Source: Klebsiella michiganensis (GTDB lineage Bacteria; Pseudomonadota; Gammaproteobacteria; Enterobacterales; Enterobacteriaceae). From it: a DNA stretch of 64,000 bases. This document shows, in pieces, positions 44,649-53,282 of the stretch; the first letter of the stretch is position 1, and the number at the start of each line of letters is the position of its first letter. The notes beneath the pieces are model-generated. The model made no database searches. It was not told where the DNA came from and saw only the letters and a program-made list of their open reading frames with translations. The stretch spans positions 434,001 through 498,000 of the forward strand of contig CP011077.1 in NCBI GenBank assembly GCA_000963575.1, given 5' to 3'. The position numbers and the translations under genes were made by a program.

Positions 44649-45647
44649 TCAGGCGTCCGGGTATTCGCGAATAAAACGCTCTACGTCATCGACCATGTGT
44701 TTCGTGCCGACGAAGAACGGGCGGCGCTGGTGCAGCGTGGTTGGGATGATATCCAGAATTCTCTCTTTCCCGTCGCTGGCTTTACCGCCGGCCTGTTCCG
44801 CGAGGAACGCCATTGGGTTGCCTTCATACAGCAAACGCAGCTTGCCTTCCGGGTGGCTGGCGGTGCTTGGGTAGAGATAAATCCCGCCTTTCAGCAGGTT
44901 GCGGTGAAAGTCCGCCACCAGGGAACCAATGTAGCGTGAGGTGTAAGGACGCTTGCTGGCCGTATCTTCTTCCTGGCAGAACTTGATGTACTTCTTCACA
45001 CCGTTCGGGAATTTAATGTAGTTGCCTTCGTTGATGGAGTAGGTGTTGCCTCTCTCCGGGAAGCGCATACGTTCCTGGCTCAGGCAGAACACGCCGAGAG
45101 AAGGATCGTAAGTGAAGGCGTGTACACCGCAGCCGGTGGTGTAAACCAGCATCGTGGATGAGCCGTAAACCACGTAACCGGCGGCAACCTGCTGATTGCC
45201 AGGCTGGAGGAAGTCTTCTTCGGTGACCGGCGTGCCGACCGGCGTAATGCGGCGGTAGATAGAGAAAATGGTGCCAACGGACACGTTGACATCAATGTTA
45301 GAAGAGCCGTCAAGCGGGTCCATCAGCACGACATATTTTGCCTGCTCGGCACCCTCAAAGACCACGATCTCGTCTTCTTCTTCGGAGGCGATACCGGCCA
45401 CAATACCGCGTGCTTTCAGCGCTGCCTTCAGTTTTTCATTCGCGAACAGGTCGAGTTTTTGTTGCTCTTCGCCCTGTACGTTTTCGGCACCGCTCGCCCC
45501 CAGGATATCGACCAGTCCGGCCTTATTGATATCGCGGTGGATGATTTTAGCGCCCAGCTTTATTGCCGACAGTAAAGCCGTGAGCTCACCGGTAGCATGA
45601 GAAAACTCATGCTGTTTTTCGACAATAAATTCACCTAACGTTTTCAT
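44649..45647 (-). CDS. fbp: Class I fructose-1,6-bisphosphatase
   Basis: Gluconeogenic enzyme that hydrolyses fructose-1,6-bisphosphate. The 332 residues equal the E. coli enzyme and include the metal-binding DPLDGSSNID motif (about 110-119), the EEEDE acidic loop upstream, and GGIYLYPSTASHPEGKLRLLYEGNPMA in the C-terminal half. The start MKTLGEF follows GGAAAG. It is divergent from mpl. Confidence 0.97.
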   Translation of the reverse strand: MKTLGEFIVEKQHEFSHATGELTALLSAIKLGAKIIHRDINKAGLVDILGASGAENVQGEEQQKLDLFANEKLKAALKARGIVAGIASEEEDEIVVFEGAEQAKYVVLMDPLDGSSNIDVNVSVGTIFSIYRRITPVGTPVTEEDFLQPGNQQVAAGYVVYGSSTMLVYTTGCGVHAFTYDPSLGVFCLSQERMRFPERGNTYSINEGNYIKFPNGVKKYIKFCQEEDTASKRPYTSRYIGSLVADFHRNLLKGGIYLYPSTASHPEGKLRLLYEGNPMAFLAEQAGGKASDGKERILDIIPTTLHQRRPFFVGTKHMVDDVERFIREYPDA

Positions 45648-45822
45648 AACACTTTCCCTGCATCATTATGTTGGATAAAGCGATCGCAACAATCTTAACA
45701 AATTTTCAAATTGTCGCGCACAGGTGAATCGCGCCAGCAAGATAAGGAATATCCTGAAATGCGTTTCGCCTCCGCAGTCATGCGGTTAGAATGTGCGCCA
45801 AACAAAGAAAGGATAGTTTCGT

Positions 45823-47208
45823 ATGCGCATTCATATTCTAGGGATCTGTGGCACCTTTATGGGCGGCCTGGCGATGCTGGCACGCTCTTTAGGGCATGAA
45901 GTGACTGGCTCGGACGCCAATGTTTACCCACCGATGAGTACGCTGCTCGAAGAGCAGGGGATCTCGTTAATCGAAGGTTATGACGCAAGCCAGCTCGACT
46001 CACACCCGGATCTGGTGATCGTCGGTAACGCGATGACGCGCGGTAATCCGTGCGTGGAAGCCGTTCTGGAGCAGGGCATTCCCTATATGTCCGGCCCGCA
46101 ATGGCTGCATGACTTTGTGCTGCGCGACCGCTGGGTGATTGCGGTGGCGGGGACGCACGGGAAAACCACAACCGCCGGTATGGCGACCTGGATCCTTGAA
46201 GCCTGTGGCTATAAGCCTGGCTTTGTCATCGGCGGCGTACCGGGCAACTTTGAGGTCTCCGCGCGCCTGGGCGATAGCCCCTTCTTCGTCATTGAAGCCG
46301 ATGAATATGACTGCGCGTTCTTCGACAAGCGTTCCAAATTTGTCCATTACTGCCCGCGGACGCTGATCCTCAATAACCTTGAGTTCGATCACGCGGATAT
46401 CTTTGACGATCTGAAAGCGATCCAGAAGCAGTTCCATCACCTGGTACGCATTGTCCCGGGTCAGGGCAAAATTATCTGGCCGGAAAATGACGTTAATCTG
46501 AAACAAACGCTGGCAATGGGCTGCTGGAGTGAGCAGGAGCTGGTGGGCGACCAGGGGCACTGGCAAGCGAAGAAGCTGACGACCGATGCTTCGCAGTGGG
46601 AAGTTTATCTGGACGGCGAATGCGTGGGCACCGTGAACTGGCAGCTGGTCGGTGAACACAACATGCATAACGGGCTGATGGCGATTGCCGCGGCTCGCCA
46701 CGTTGGCGTCACGCCGGCTGATGCTGCTCAGGCGCTGGGTAGTTTTGTGAACGCTCGTCGCCGTCTTGAACTGCGCGGTGAGGCGCATGGCGTCACCGTT
46801 TATGACGACTTTGCGCATCATCCGACGGCGATTCTGGCGACGCTTGCTGCTCTGCGTGGGAAAGTGGGCGGCACCGCTCGCATTCTGGCCGTGCTGGAGC
46901 CTCGCTCTAACACCATGAAAATGGGCGTCTGCAAAGACGATCTTGCTCCTTCTTTGGGACGCGCGGACGAAGTCTTTCTGCTTCAGCCGCAGCACATTCC
47001 GTGGCAGGTCGCAGAAGTGGCCGAAGCCTGTGTGCAGCCGGCCCACTGGAGCGCAGACGTGGACACGCTCGCGGAGATGGTCGTGAAAACGGCGCAGCCT
47101 GGGGACCATATTCTGGTTATGAGCAACGGCGGTTTCGGCGGTATTCATCAAAAACTGCTGGATGGCCTGGCAAAGAAAGCAGAACAGCAGAGTGAACATG
47201 CGCTTTAA
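45823..47208 (+). CDS. mpl: UDP-MurNAc:L-Ala-gamma-D-Glu-meso-DAP ligase Mpl
   Basis: Recycles the murein tripeptide by ligating it to UDP-MurNAc. The 461 residues follow the Mur-ligase plan: an N-terminal Rossmann domain (HILGICGTFMGGLAMLA), a central ATPase domain with GTHGKTTT at 110-117 and the EADEYDCAFFDKRSKF segment, and a C-terminal domain with DDFAHHPTAI. The length is slightly above E. coli (457). A terminator follows, and beyond it the gene order departs from K-12. Confidence 0.96.
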   Translation: MRIHILGICGTFMGGLAMLARSLGHEVTGSDANVYPPMSTLLEEQGISLIEGYDASQLDSHPDLVIVGNAMTRGNPCVEAVLEQGIPYMSGPQWLHDFVLRDRWVIAVAGTHGKTTTAGMATWILEACGYKPGFVIGGVPGNFEVSARLGDSPFFVIEADEYDCAFFDKRSKFVHYCPRTLILNNLEFDHADIFDDLKAIQKQFHHLVRIVPGQGKIIWPENDVNLKQTLAMGCWSEQELVGDQGHWQAKKLTTDASQWEVYLDGECVGTVNWQLVGEHNMHNGLMAIAAARHVGVTPADAAQALGSFVNARRRLELRGEAHGVTVYDDFAHHPTAILATLAALRGKVGGTARILAVLEPRSNTMKMGVCKDDLAPSLGRADEVFLLQPQHIPWQVAEVAEACVQPAHWSADVDTLAEMVVKTAQPGDHILVMSNGGFGGIHQKLLDGLAKKAEQQSEHAL

Positions 47209-47225
47209 GCGCAGAGTCTGATGAG

Positions 47226-47258
47226 AAAAAGGGCGTGCCTTACGGTACGCCCTTTTTG
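47226..47258. terminator. Bidirectional terminator between mpl and the DUF805 gene, at a synteny breakpoint
   Basis: Stem AAAGGGCGTGCC / GGTACGCCCTTT (one G-U pair), TTAC loop, T run on the plus strand and A run on the other side. Confidence 0.85.
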
Positions 47259-47259
47259 T

Positions 47260-47631
47260 TTAGTAGAGCTCAGGGGCTTTAGGATCTGGCCCGAAGCGAT
47301 TGGTTGCCGGCGTGCCGTCCTGGCAGTTGAATGCCAGAATAATCAGCCAGCCGACAATCGGGATTAACAGCAGCAACAGCCACCAGGCTGAGCGGTCGGT
47401 GTCGTGCAGGCGACGAAACTGGACTGCCCAAAGCGGCAGTAAAACCAAAACGGTATAAATCGTGGTGAGCGCCCCTTCATCCTTGGCGATGTGCAGCCCA
47501 AGGATTTTATCCAGCACGCTCAGCACACCCGCCAGGATGAAGTTCACCAGATGAAACATCCAGTACTCTTTGCGGCGGGCTCGCCCACCAAACCCAATGT
47601 AATTTCTTAATACTTTGAAATACCAATCCAT
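47260..47631 (-). CDS. yhaH: DUF805 inner-membrane protein, YhaH-like
   Basis: A 123-residue protein with four predicted transmembrane helices. It has the DUF805 signatures YIGFGGRARRKEYWMF (11-26) and VQFRRLHDTDRSAWW (about 70-84), and ends FNCQDGTPATNRFGPDPK. It is close to E. coli YhaH (121 residues), which also neighbours yqjG. The function is unknown. It converges on mpl. Confidence 0.85.
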   Translation of the reverse strand: MDWYFKVLRNYIGFGGRARRKEYWMFHLVNFILAGVLSVLDKILGLHIAKDEGALTTIYTVLVLLPLWAVQFRRLHDTDRSAWWLLLLLIPIVGWLIILAFNCQDGTPATNRFGPDPKAPELY

Positions 47632-47735
47632 TTAAGGCCTGCCTTGATTATCCGACAATCACCTGAACGGTAAGCGATCGATTCAAGAATAGTCGTGAAT
47701 GCATAGGCCGTAAATCGTTGTTGTGCTGAATATTC

Positions 47736-48728
47736 TTAACTCTTCCTAAACCGCTCATCGCGCCCGTGCGGCTCGTCTAAATCTTGTGCAGGGCCGATGG
47801 AAATAATGCCGGTTGGGTTGATCGTTTTGTGGCTGCAATAATAGTGTGTGCGGATATGCGGGAAACTCACTGTTTCACGGATGCCGGGTAACTGATAGAT
47901 ATCGCGCAGGAAGCCGTAAAGATTAGGGAAGTCGCTGATGCGGTATTTATCGCACTTAAAGTGGGTGACATACACCGGGTCAAAACGCACCAGAGTCGTC
48001 CACAGGCGGATGTCTGCCTCGGTTAGCTGCGGGCCGGTTAAGTAGCGATGTTGACCAAGAATTTGCTCCAGACGTGCCAGGGAGATAAAGACTTTTTCAA
48101 CGGCTTCATCGTAGGCTTCCTGAGAAGTGGCAAAGCCCGCTTTGTACACGCCGTTATTTACCGTGTCGTAAATCCAGCCGTTTAGCTCATCAATCTCGCG
48201 CTTTAGCGCGTCAGGGTAAAAGTTTCCGCTTCGTGCGCCAAGGGCATCAAAGGCCGTATTAAACATACGAATGATTTCGGCGGACTCGTTGCTGACGATG
48301 GTCTGGTTTTTCTTATCCCAAAGCACGGGGACCGTCACACGGCCGGTGTAATGAGGATCGGCCCGCAGGTAAAGCTGGTAGAGGAACTCATGGTGGTAAA
48401 GCGTGTCGCCGGTTGCGTCCGGGAAATCCTCCGCAAACGTCCAGCCGTTTTGCAGCATCAGCGGGTTAACGACGGATACGGAGATAAAGGGCTCGAGGCC
48501 TTTCAGTTTACGCACGATAAGCGTCCGGTGCGCCCAGGGGCAGGCGAGAGACACATACAGATGATAGCGATCTTTCTCTGCGGCGAATCCCGCTTTTCCT
48601 GAGGGGCCCGCTGCACCGTCGGCAGTCAGCCAGTTGCGGAAGGCGGATTCAGAGCGTTTAAAGCGGCCGCCGGTCGATTTGGTGTCGTACCAGACGTCAT
48701 GCCAGACGCCGTCGATGAGTTGTCCCAT
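47736..48728 (-). CDS. yqjG: Glutathionyl-hydroquinone reductase YqjG
   Basis: Xi-class glutathione transferase that reduces glutathionyl-hydroquinones. The 330 residues carry the CPWAHR motif with catalytic Cys63, the SNESAEIIRMFN substrate-binding segment and the helical C-terminal GST domain (DIRLWTTLVRFDPVYVTHFKC). The ribosome site is GAGGAGAAAAA. A terminator separates it from yqjF upstream. Confidence 0.95.
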   Translation of the reverse strand: MGQLIDGVWHDVWYDTKSTGGRFKRSESAFRNWLTADGAAGPSGKAGFAAEKDRYHLYVSLACPWAHRTLIVRKLKGLEPFISVSVVNPLMLQNGWTFAEDFPDATGDTLYHHEFLYQLYLRADPHYTGRVTVPVLWDKKNQTIVSNESAEIIRMFNTAFDALGARSGNFYPDALKREIDELNGWIYDTVNNGVYKAGFATSQEAYDEAVEKVFISLARLEQILGQHRYLTGPQLTEADIRLWTTLVRFDPVYVTHFKCDKYRISDFPNLYGFLRDIYQLPGIRETVSFPHIRTHYYCSHKTINPTGIISIGPAQDLDEPHGRDERFRKS

Positions 48729-48745
48729 TTTTTCTCCTCCTCAAT

Positions 48746-48776
48746 AGCAAAAAAGCGAAGACGGTGTCTTCGCTTT
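48746..48776 (-). terminator. Intrinsic terminator after yqjF (minus strand)
   Basis: Perfect 11-bp stem AAAGCGAAGAC / GTCTTCGCTTT; TTTTTT follows on the minus strand. Confidence 0.87.
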
Positions 48777-48801
48777 CTCAGTGTTCATCAGTATAGAACG
48801 C

Positions 48802-49194
48802 TTACCATTTTTTATTCAGTACACGGTCAAGACTGATTGCGCCTGGGCCGAAGACCGCCAGCAACAGGTAGCCACCCGCGATGGTGAAGTTTTTCATGAA
48901 CATAATGGAGTTCACGCCTTCCGCAAAGTTGCTGTGGAACAGGAACGCGGTCAGCACGGTAAACAGCGCGGTAATCAGCGCGGTCGTGCGGGTCAGGAAG
49001 CCGAACAGAATGGCCAGACCGCCGCCGAACTCAAGCAGAATGGTCAGCGGCAGCAGTGCTCCCGGCACGCCCATCGCTTCCATGTACTGCTGTGTGCCTG
49101 CATAACCGGTGATTTTGCCCCAGCCAGCGGTAATAAACAGGATTGGCATCAGAATACGAGCAACCAGTACGCCAACATCTTCTAATTTTTTCAT
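48802..49194 (-). CDS. yqjF: DoxX-family membrane protein YqjF
   Basis: A 130-residue protein with four predicted transmembrane helices and the DoxX pattern (ARILMPILFITAGWGKITGYAGTQQYM start; LEFGGGLAILFGFLTR in helix 2). The length equals E. coli YqjF. The function is unresolved; E. coli yqjF has been described as responding to aromatic nitro compounds and quinones, in keeping with the adjacent quinone reductase yqjG. Confidence 0.92.
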   Translation of the reverse strand: MKKLEDVGVLVARILMPILFITAGWGKITGYAGTQQYMEAMGVPGALLPLTILLEFGGGLAILFGFLTRTTALITALFTVLTAFLFHSNFAEGVNSIMFMKNFTIAGGYLLLAVFGPGAISLDRVLNKKW

Positions 49195-49411
49195 TTTACT
49201 CTCCAGCGGTTCTTCTTTTCCGGCTTACTCGGCCAGGGCTTAAAAGGTGCGCAAACTCCAGTAATTACCGATGTTTGCTGTCGATGGGGAGGATAATAGA
49301 CGGGGTGGAAAAAGATTGTTAGCAAGGAAAACTGTCTAAGTTCTTCAAATATCCTGAGCGAACTAAGTGGGAAAAGTAAAAACACGAGGTTTTGAAGGGC
49401 GGCGTCAGCAA

Positions 49412-49438
49412 ATAAAAACACCGCCAGAGGCGGTGTTT
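49412..49438 (-). terminator. Intrinsic terminator after yqjK (minus strand)
   Basis: Stem AACACCGCC / GGCGGTGTT with a three-base loop and T's on the minus strand; it closes the yqjCDEK unit. Confidence 0.82.
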
Positions 49439-49443
49439 GAACA

Positions 49444-49734
49444 TTAGCGTACGGGTGGGTTAAGCGTATTGCGAATCAGCCGCCAGGTGCTCCAGGCGCC
49501 AAATCCTCGTTTTGCCCAGCGCATAAGCTTACCGGGATGCTTCACCGTCCAGATAGCCAACACGCTGCTGGCTATCATGGCGTAGCTACGCAGGCTGACT
49601 AAGGTGTTCCAGCCGCGATCGTAGGGGCTGGTGACTTGCAGCCAGTCGCGTTTTGCAGCGCTTAAATCGAGCCGCTGCTGCTGAACCTGGCTGAGCAGAT
49701 ACGCTTTACGTTTGACACGTTCTGCGTCGCTCAT
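49444..49734 (-). CDS. yqjK: YqjK-like small protein
   Basis: A 96-residue basic protein of the YqjK family; the N-terminal half is charged and helical (RVKRKAYLLSQVQQQRLDLSAAKRDW), with one hydrophobic stretch (about 50-65). The function is unknown. Its ATG overlaps the stop of yqjE by 4 bp (ATGA), so the two are translationally coupled. Last gene of yqjC-D-E-K. Confidence 0.88.
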   Translation of the reverse strand: MSDAERVKRKAYLLSQVQQQRLDLSAAKRDWLQVTSPYDRGWNTLVSLRSYAMIASSVLAIWTVKHPGKLMRWAKRGFGAWSTWRLIRNTLNPPVR

Positions 49735-50129
49735 CGCTTATCCTCTTCCAGCAGAGCCCTGTCGTTTTCCAGCTCACGCCGGGTGTGGCGCAGCAGGGTT
49801 GATTGACGGGACTTCCGCAGCGTCCAGATACCGCCAATCAATGCCAGCGACAGCAGGACGGCCGTGGTAGCAATCATGGCGTTAAGACGATACTGCGGAT
49901 CAACGGCCCAGATAATCAGCACCATCAGGCTCATTAAGCCAAAGGCGGCGAACAGCATGGTCAGCCCAAGCATCAGCAGCAGCTGAACGATGTGTGCTTT
50001 TTCCTCTTCCAGTTCGACAACCGCAAGACGCACACGCGTTTCGACCATGCCGACCAGAATAGTCACCAGCCGTTGGCCAATGCCGAGCACGCTTTTGCCC
50101 GGCCCCTGGCTTTGGTGAGAGTCTGCCAT
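49731..50129 (-). CDS. yqjE: Inner-membrane protein YqjE (phage-holin-3-like family)
   Basis: A 132-residue protein with a soluble N-terminus (GPGKSVLGIGQRLV, then VETRVRLAVVELEEEKAH) and two transmembrane helices (about 52-77 and 83-103), followed by a charged tail. It is almost identical to E. coli YqjE. The start MADSHQS at 50129 is the conserved one. The stop of yqjD is 1 bp upstream, and yqjK overlaps the 3' end. Confidence 0.92.
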   Translation of the reverse strand: MADSHQSQGPGKSVLGIGQRLVTILVGMVETRVRLAVVELEEEKAHIVQLLLMLGLTMLFAAFGLMSLMVLIIWAVDPQYRLNAMIATTAVLLSLALIGGIWTLRKSRQSTLLRHTRRELENDRALLEEDKR

Positions 50130-50130
50130 C

Positions 50131-50436
50131 TTAACGACGTGCCAGCAGCACACCCAGTACGACGCCGACCGCCGCACCAATGCCTACGCCGGTCCACGGG
50201 TTCTCGCGAACATAATCATCCGCTTTAGCGGCCGCCTCACGGGTTTGTTTGGCTATGGCCTCGCTGGTTTCACCCAGGCGATCGCGGCTCTCTTTTAGCG
50301 TTTTTTCCGCTTTGGCACGCAGTTTGTCCAGTTCAGTTTTTGACTTATCCGTGGACGCACTCAGGACTTCTTCAAGCGTATCTGCCAGGGATTTCAACTC
50401 AGCGCGTAAATGTTCTGACGTAGTATCTTTTGACAT
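50131..50436 (-). CDS. yqjD: Ribosome-associated membrane protein YqjD (DUF883)
   Basis: A 101-residue tail-anchored protein: a long charged helix (1-80) and a C-terminal transmembrane helix (WTGVGIGAAVGVVLGVLLARR). E. coli YqjD (also ElaB and YgaM) tethers ribosomes to the inner membrane in stationary phase under RpoS. It starts after GGAGAGAACT. It is co-oriented with yqjE and yqjK, forming one operon. Confidence 0.94.
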   Translation of the reverse strand: MSKDTTSEHLRAELKSLADTLEEVLSASTDKSKTELDKLRAKAEKTLKESRDRLGETSEAIAKQTREAAAKADDYVRENPWTGVGIGAAVGVVLGVLLARR

Positions 50437-50486
50437 AGTTCTCTCCGAGTGTTTGAGGTGGATCCTTAAAGTCTGCGACTACACAA

Positions 50487-50855
50487 TCAGTAATCACGCT
50501 TCTCTAAAGCTTTGAGGCTATCTTCTGCTTCCGCAAGTTTCTTCTCGCGTTTGGTGATTTTGTCCGGATCGCCCTTCTGACGGGCCTGGATCAGATCGGC
50601 TTTACGCTCTTCGACTTCAGCTTTTTGTTTGGCTATCTTCTTTTGGTGTTCAGCGCGCAGGCCAGCGTCGCTACAGTTTTCATGCACTTCACTCAGGGCT
50701 TTTTTCAGGCCATCAATACGGTGCTGATTATTGTGTTTTTCCGCATAGCCAATCTCGCGTTGAATATCCTGCTCTTTCTCGCTACACAAGGTGTTTGCCT
50801 GTGCGACAGAGGTTAGCGTGAGTAAAGCAAGTGCCAGTACGGTGCGGTAATTCAT
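50487..50855 (-). CDS. yqjC: Periplasmic DUF1090 protein YqjC
   Basis: A 122-residue secreted protein: signal peptide (1-20, SVAQA), two cysteines (in LCSEKEQ and ENCSD) and a highly charged coiled-coil C-terminal half (KKIAKQKAEVEERKADLIQARQ). The start MNYRTVL (50855) is the one that yields a signal peptide and the E. coli length. The function is unknown. It leads into yqjD after about 50 bp. Confidence 0.91.
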   Translation of the reverse strand: MNYRTVLALALLTLTSVAQANTLCSEKEQDIQREIGYAEKHNNQHRIDGLKKALSEVHENCSDAGLRAEHQKKIAKQKAEVEERKADLIQARQKGDPDKITKREKKLAEAEDSLKALEKRDY

Positions 50856-51029
50856 GGTTAAAGCTTCCATTGTAAGACGAATCATAAAAGTATCAGGCGA
50901 TCATACTCCATGCGTCGTTCCTGAGTGTCGAAAAAGCGCAGATAGAGAGTGCTAAAAACAGCTAAAGCATAGTCATGAATCTGCTAAAAACCCAGAAGAT
51001 GATAGCAAATTCAGACTGAAAGAAGGGGA

Positions 51030-51407
51030 TTAACCCAGGTGGTTGTGGTCTGGGCGAAGAATAGAAAGCCAGGCAAGCGCGTCTTTATCACCCTCCTGCT
51101 GGGCGATGACATACCCCTGGGGCAGGGTGCGATTGAGGACTTCTTTTGCCGCCTCACTCTGCGCGCTGGAGTCAAACGTGACCAGGAGCGTGTTATTGAG
51201 CGGCGTAATGCTTTTAAAGCGAATACCGTTAGCATCCAGATGGTGCCAGACATAAAAGCCGTCGGGAATACTCCCGCCCTGCCGTGAGGCACGAATTTCG
51301 AGAGTGGAATCCTTATTCTGCATGCCGGACCACACCATCAGCGACGCAATCGCCAGGGCACCAACAAGCAGCGCCGCCCTGAGGCGGCGGGTGAAAGCTA
51401 ATTTCAT
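51030..51407 (-). CDS. mzrA: EnvZ/OmpR modulator MzrA
   Basis: Small bitopic inner-membrane protein that, in E. coli, binds EnvZ and links the CpxAR stress response to the OmpR regulon. The 125 residues have a transmembrane helix (about 11-28) and a periplasmic domain with FYVWHHLDANGIRFKSITPLNNTLLVTFDSS, conserved with E. coli. It starts 9 bp after the yqjA stop, so yqjA-mzrA form an operon. Confidence 0.9.
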   Translation of the reverse strand: MKLAFTRRLRAALLVGALAIASLMVWSGMQNKDSTLEIRASRQGGSIPDGFYVWHHLDANGIRFKSITPLNNTLLVTFDSSAQSEAAKEVLNRTLPQGYVIAQQEGDKDALAWLSILRPDHNHLG

Positions 51408-51416
51408 CGAATCCCT

Positions 51417-52079
51417 CTAGCGACTTTGGCTGCGTTTTTTACGCCAAAGCACGATTAACGAACCGACCAGACCGATGACCAGGAGCACCACCGGGATCAG
51501 CATCAGGCACGACATCAAAGCGTCTTCATACTTCAGGAAGACCGGCGTTTTGCCCAGCAAATAGCCCAGGGTCGTCAGAATCAATATCCACAACAGGCCG
51601 CTCATCCAGTTGAAGAACTGAAAGCGTGCGCTATTAAGACCTGATAATCCGGCAATAGTTGGTAGCAGGGTACGAACAAAAGCAATAAAGCGGCCTACGA
51701 GCAGCGCCGACAGCCCGTGCTTATGGAAAAGCTGGTGTGAGCGCTGGTGATAATGGGCCGGCAGGTGTGAGAGCCAGTTTTGGACGAGGCGGGTATTTCC
51801 CAGCCAGCGCCCCTGGATATAGCCCAGCCAGCTGCCCAGGCTTGCGGCTATGGTCAGCAGCGCGATGGTTTCCGGAAAACCCATCGCGCCTTTAGCAATC
51901 AGAACGCCAACCAGCACGAGCAAACTGTCGCCGGGTAAGAACGCCGCCGGCAGTATGCCGTTCTCAAGAAATAAAATCATGAACAGTACAAAATAGAGCA
52001 TGCCAATCATCGACGGATTGGCGAGCGTTTCAAAATCCTGGCTCCAGAGAGCGGAAAGCAGTTGAGTCAGTAGTTCCAT
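51417..52079 (-). CDS. yqjA: DedA-family membrane protein YqjA
   Basis: DedA/VTT-domain inner-membrane protein needed, together with YghB, for envelope homeostasis, drug efflux and alkaline tolerance in E. coli. The 220 residues contain the DedA features: the ILPAAFLPGDSLL segment with acidic residues, GSWLGYIQGRWLG and the F-x-R-x-x-P-motif GRFIAFVRTLLPTIAG. The length is identical to E. coli YqjA. It heads yqjA-mzrA. Confidence 0.95.
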   Translation of the reverse strand: MELLTQLLSALWSQDFETLANPSMIGMLYFVLFMILFLENGILPAAFLPGDSLLVLVGVLIAKGAMGFPETIALLTIAASLGSWLGYIQGRWLGNTRLVQNWLSHLPAHYHQRSHQLFHKHGLSALLVGRFIAFVRTLLPTIAGLSGLNSARFQFFNWMSGLLWILILTTLGYLLGKTPVFLKYEDALMSCLMLIPVVLLVIGLVGSLIVLWRKKRSQSR

Positions 52080-52398
52080 TCAGGGTTCCTGGCACTTCGT
52101 TTGGGCCGCCGGTGAAACGGGTGAGCAGAATGCAGCATTGTTTTTATTCTCATTTGCTGGCTACAACCCACTGCCCGTGCTGCTGTATCGGACTAACATT
52201 ATGTGAAACGGCAGCGGGAGAGCGCTGAGCCCACACAGGCGGTGAAATTGCATCTAATTGTAACAAAACTACGCGTTACACGTCATAGTATTTGCAGTTT
52301 GTTGAGCAATGATTTTGCTTACTGGGGGGGAGGCTGGCGAGGGTATTTACAAACGCTGACACTATTTATGGTTTGCTTACCCTCGGCCGGAAAAATGA
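52080..52398. other. exuR-yqjA intergenic region
   Basis: 319 bp between the exuR 3' end and the yqjA start, both on the minus strand. It must contain the yqjA-mzrA promoter; in E. coli this is CpxR-activated, but I found no clean paired GTAAA box by eye. No credible gene is seen. Confidence 0.45.
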
Positions 52399-53175
52399 CT
52401 ATTTTTGACCGTTTGCGGCTGGATCAAGGTGAATGACGGGATTTTCTGCAAAAAAATAGCGGTCGGCATTGAATTCGAAATCATCGCTGGTGGCGTTAAA
52501 CAGCATTTGGCGGGTGTTTTCGAGATGCTGCCACATCGCCAGTTTGGCTGCATGTGGGTCTTTACGAATTAGTGCCTTGAGAATCTGGTCGTGATCATCA
52601 CACCAGTTGTCTACCGGGCGCATATCAATGTGTTCGTGCAGTTTTTTCCAGTACGGGTTGTAGATGCGGTGGCTCCACATTTTTTCGACGATGGTGGCCA
52701 GTGCGCCGTTCTGCGTCGCCAGCGCAACATGAACGTGAAACTGTAGATCCCACTCAGAATCACGGTAAGTTTGCTCTTTTCGCGCTTTTTCCTGGATCTC
52801 CATCAGTTTCACAATATCCTGCTTGGTGACCTGGGTTGCGGCGAACTCTGCGATATTACTTTCAATAAGCTGCCTCGCCTGCAGCAGCTCAAAAGGGCCA
52901 TAATTGGCGAACTCAAAGCGCTCATCCGGCACGGTCATGTATTTTGCCTGGTTAGACATAACGTGAATGCCTGAGCCCTTACGAACTTCAACGTAACCTT
53001 CAACCTCCAGCATGATAATCGCTTCGCGGACCACGGTGCGGCTGACATTTTTCTCTTCTGCGATAAACCGCTCCGCAGGCAGTTTTTCCCCGACCTGATA
53101 AACACCGGATTCAATACGCTGTTTTAATTCGGCGGCAAGCTGCTGATAAAGGCGGCGGGGTTCTACGGCATCCAT
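52399..53175 (-). CDS. exuR: Hexuronate regulon repressor ExuR
   Basis: GntR/FadR-type repressor of the galacturonate/glucuronate genes, released by hexuronates. The 258 residues have an N-terminal winged helix (about 8-75; AERFIAEEKNVSRTVVREAIIMLEVEGYV) and a C-terminal FCD ligand domain with conserved histidines (VHVALATQNG, HDQILKAL). An ExuR-like palindrome lies about 30 bp upstream, suggesting autoregulation. It lies downstream of, and co-oriented with, exuT. Confidence 0.94.
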   Translation of the reverse strand: MDAVEPRRLYQQLAAELKQRIESGVYQVGEKLPAERFIAEEKNVSRTVVREAIIMLEVEGYVEVRKGSGIHVMSNQAKYMTVPDERFEFANYGPFELLQARQLIESNIAEFAATQVTKQDIVKLMEIQEKARKEQTYRDSEWDLQFHVHVALATQNGALATIVEKMWSHRIYNPYWKKLHEHIDMRPVDNWCDDHDQILKALIRKDPHAAKLAMWQHLENTRQMLFNATSDDFEFNADRYFFAENPVIHLDPAANGQK

Positions 53176-53207
53176 AAGTTGCTCCGGGAGAAGGCTGTAC
53201 GTGAATA

Positions 53208-53225
53208 AATTTGTTATACCACTTT
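53208..53225 (-). promoter_or_regulatory. Candidate ExuR operator upstream of exuR
   Basis: AATTTGTTATACCACTTT matches the ExuR/UxuR consensus AAATTGGTATACCAATTT at 15 of 18 positions. It is placed for autoregulation of exuR. Confidence 0.6.
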
Positions 53226-53259
53226 TCCCGGTAGCGCTCTAGCAACCCAAGTGAGAATT

Positions 53260-53279
53260 GCCGCCCGAAGGCGGCTTTT
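53260..53279. terminator. Hairpin after exuT
   Basis: Stem GCCGCC / GGCGGC with a CGAA loop immediately downstream of exuT. The T run is on the plus strand rather than on the exuT strand, so its role as the exuT terminator is doubtful. Confidence 0.4.
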
Positions 53280-53282
53280 CCT

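Noticed and set aside
46000..47199. 399-codon minus-strand frame opposite mpl
   Set aside because: Antisense shadow of a conserved Mur ligase; no motif and no plausible start region.
52203..52436. 77-codon plus-strand frame in the exuR-yqjA gap
   Set aside because: No homology recognised, weak ribosome site, and it runs into the exuR 3' end on the opposite strand.
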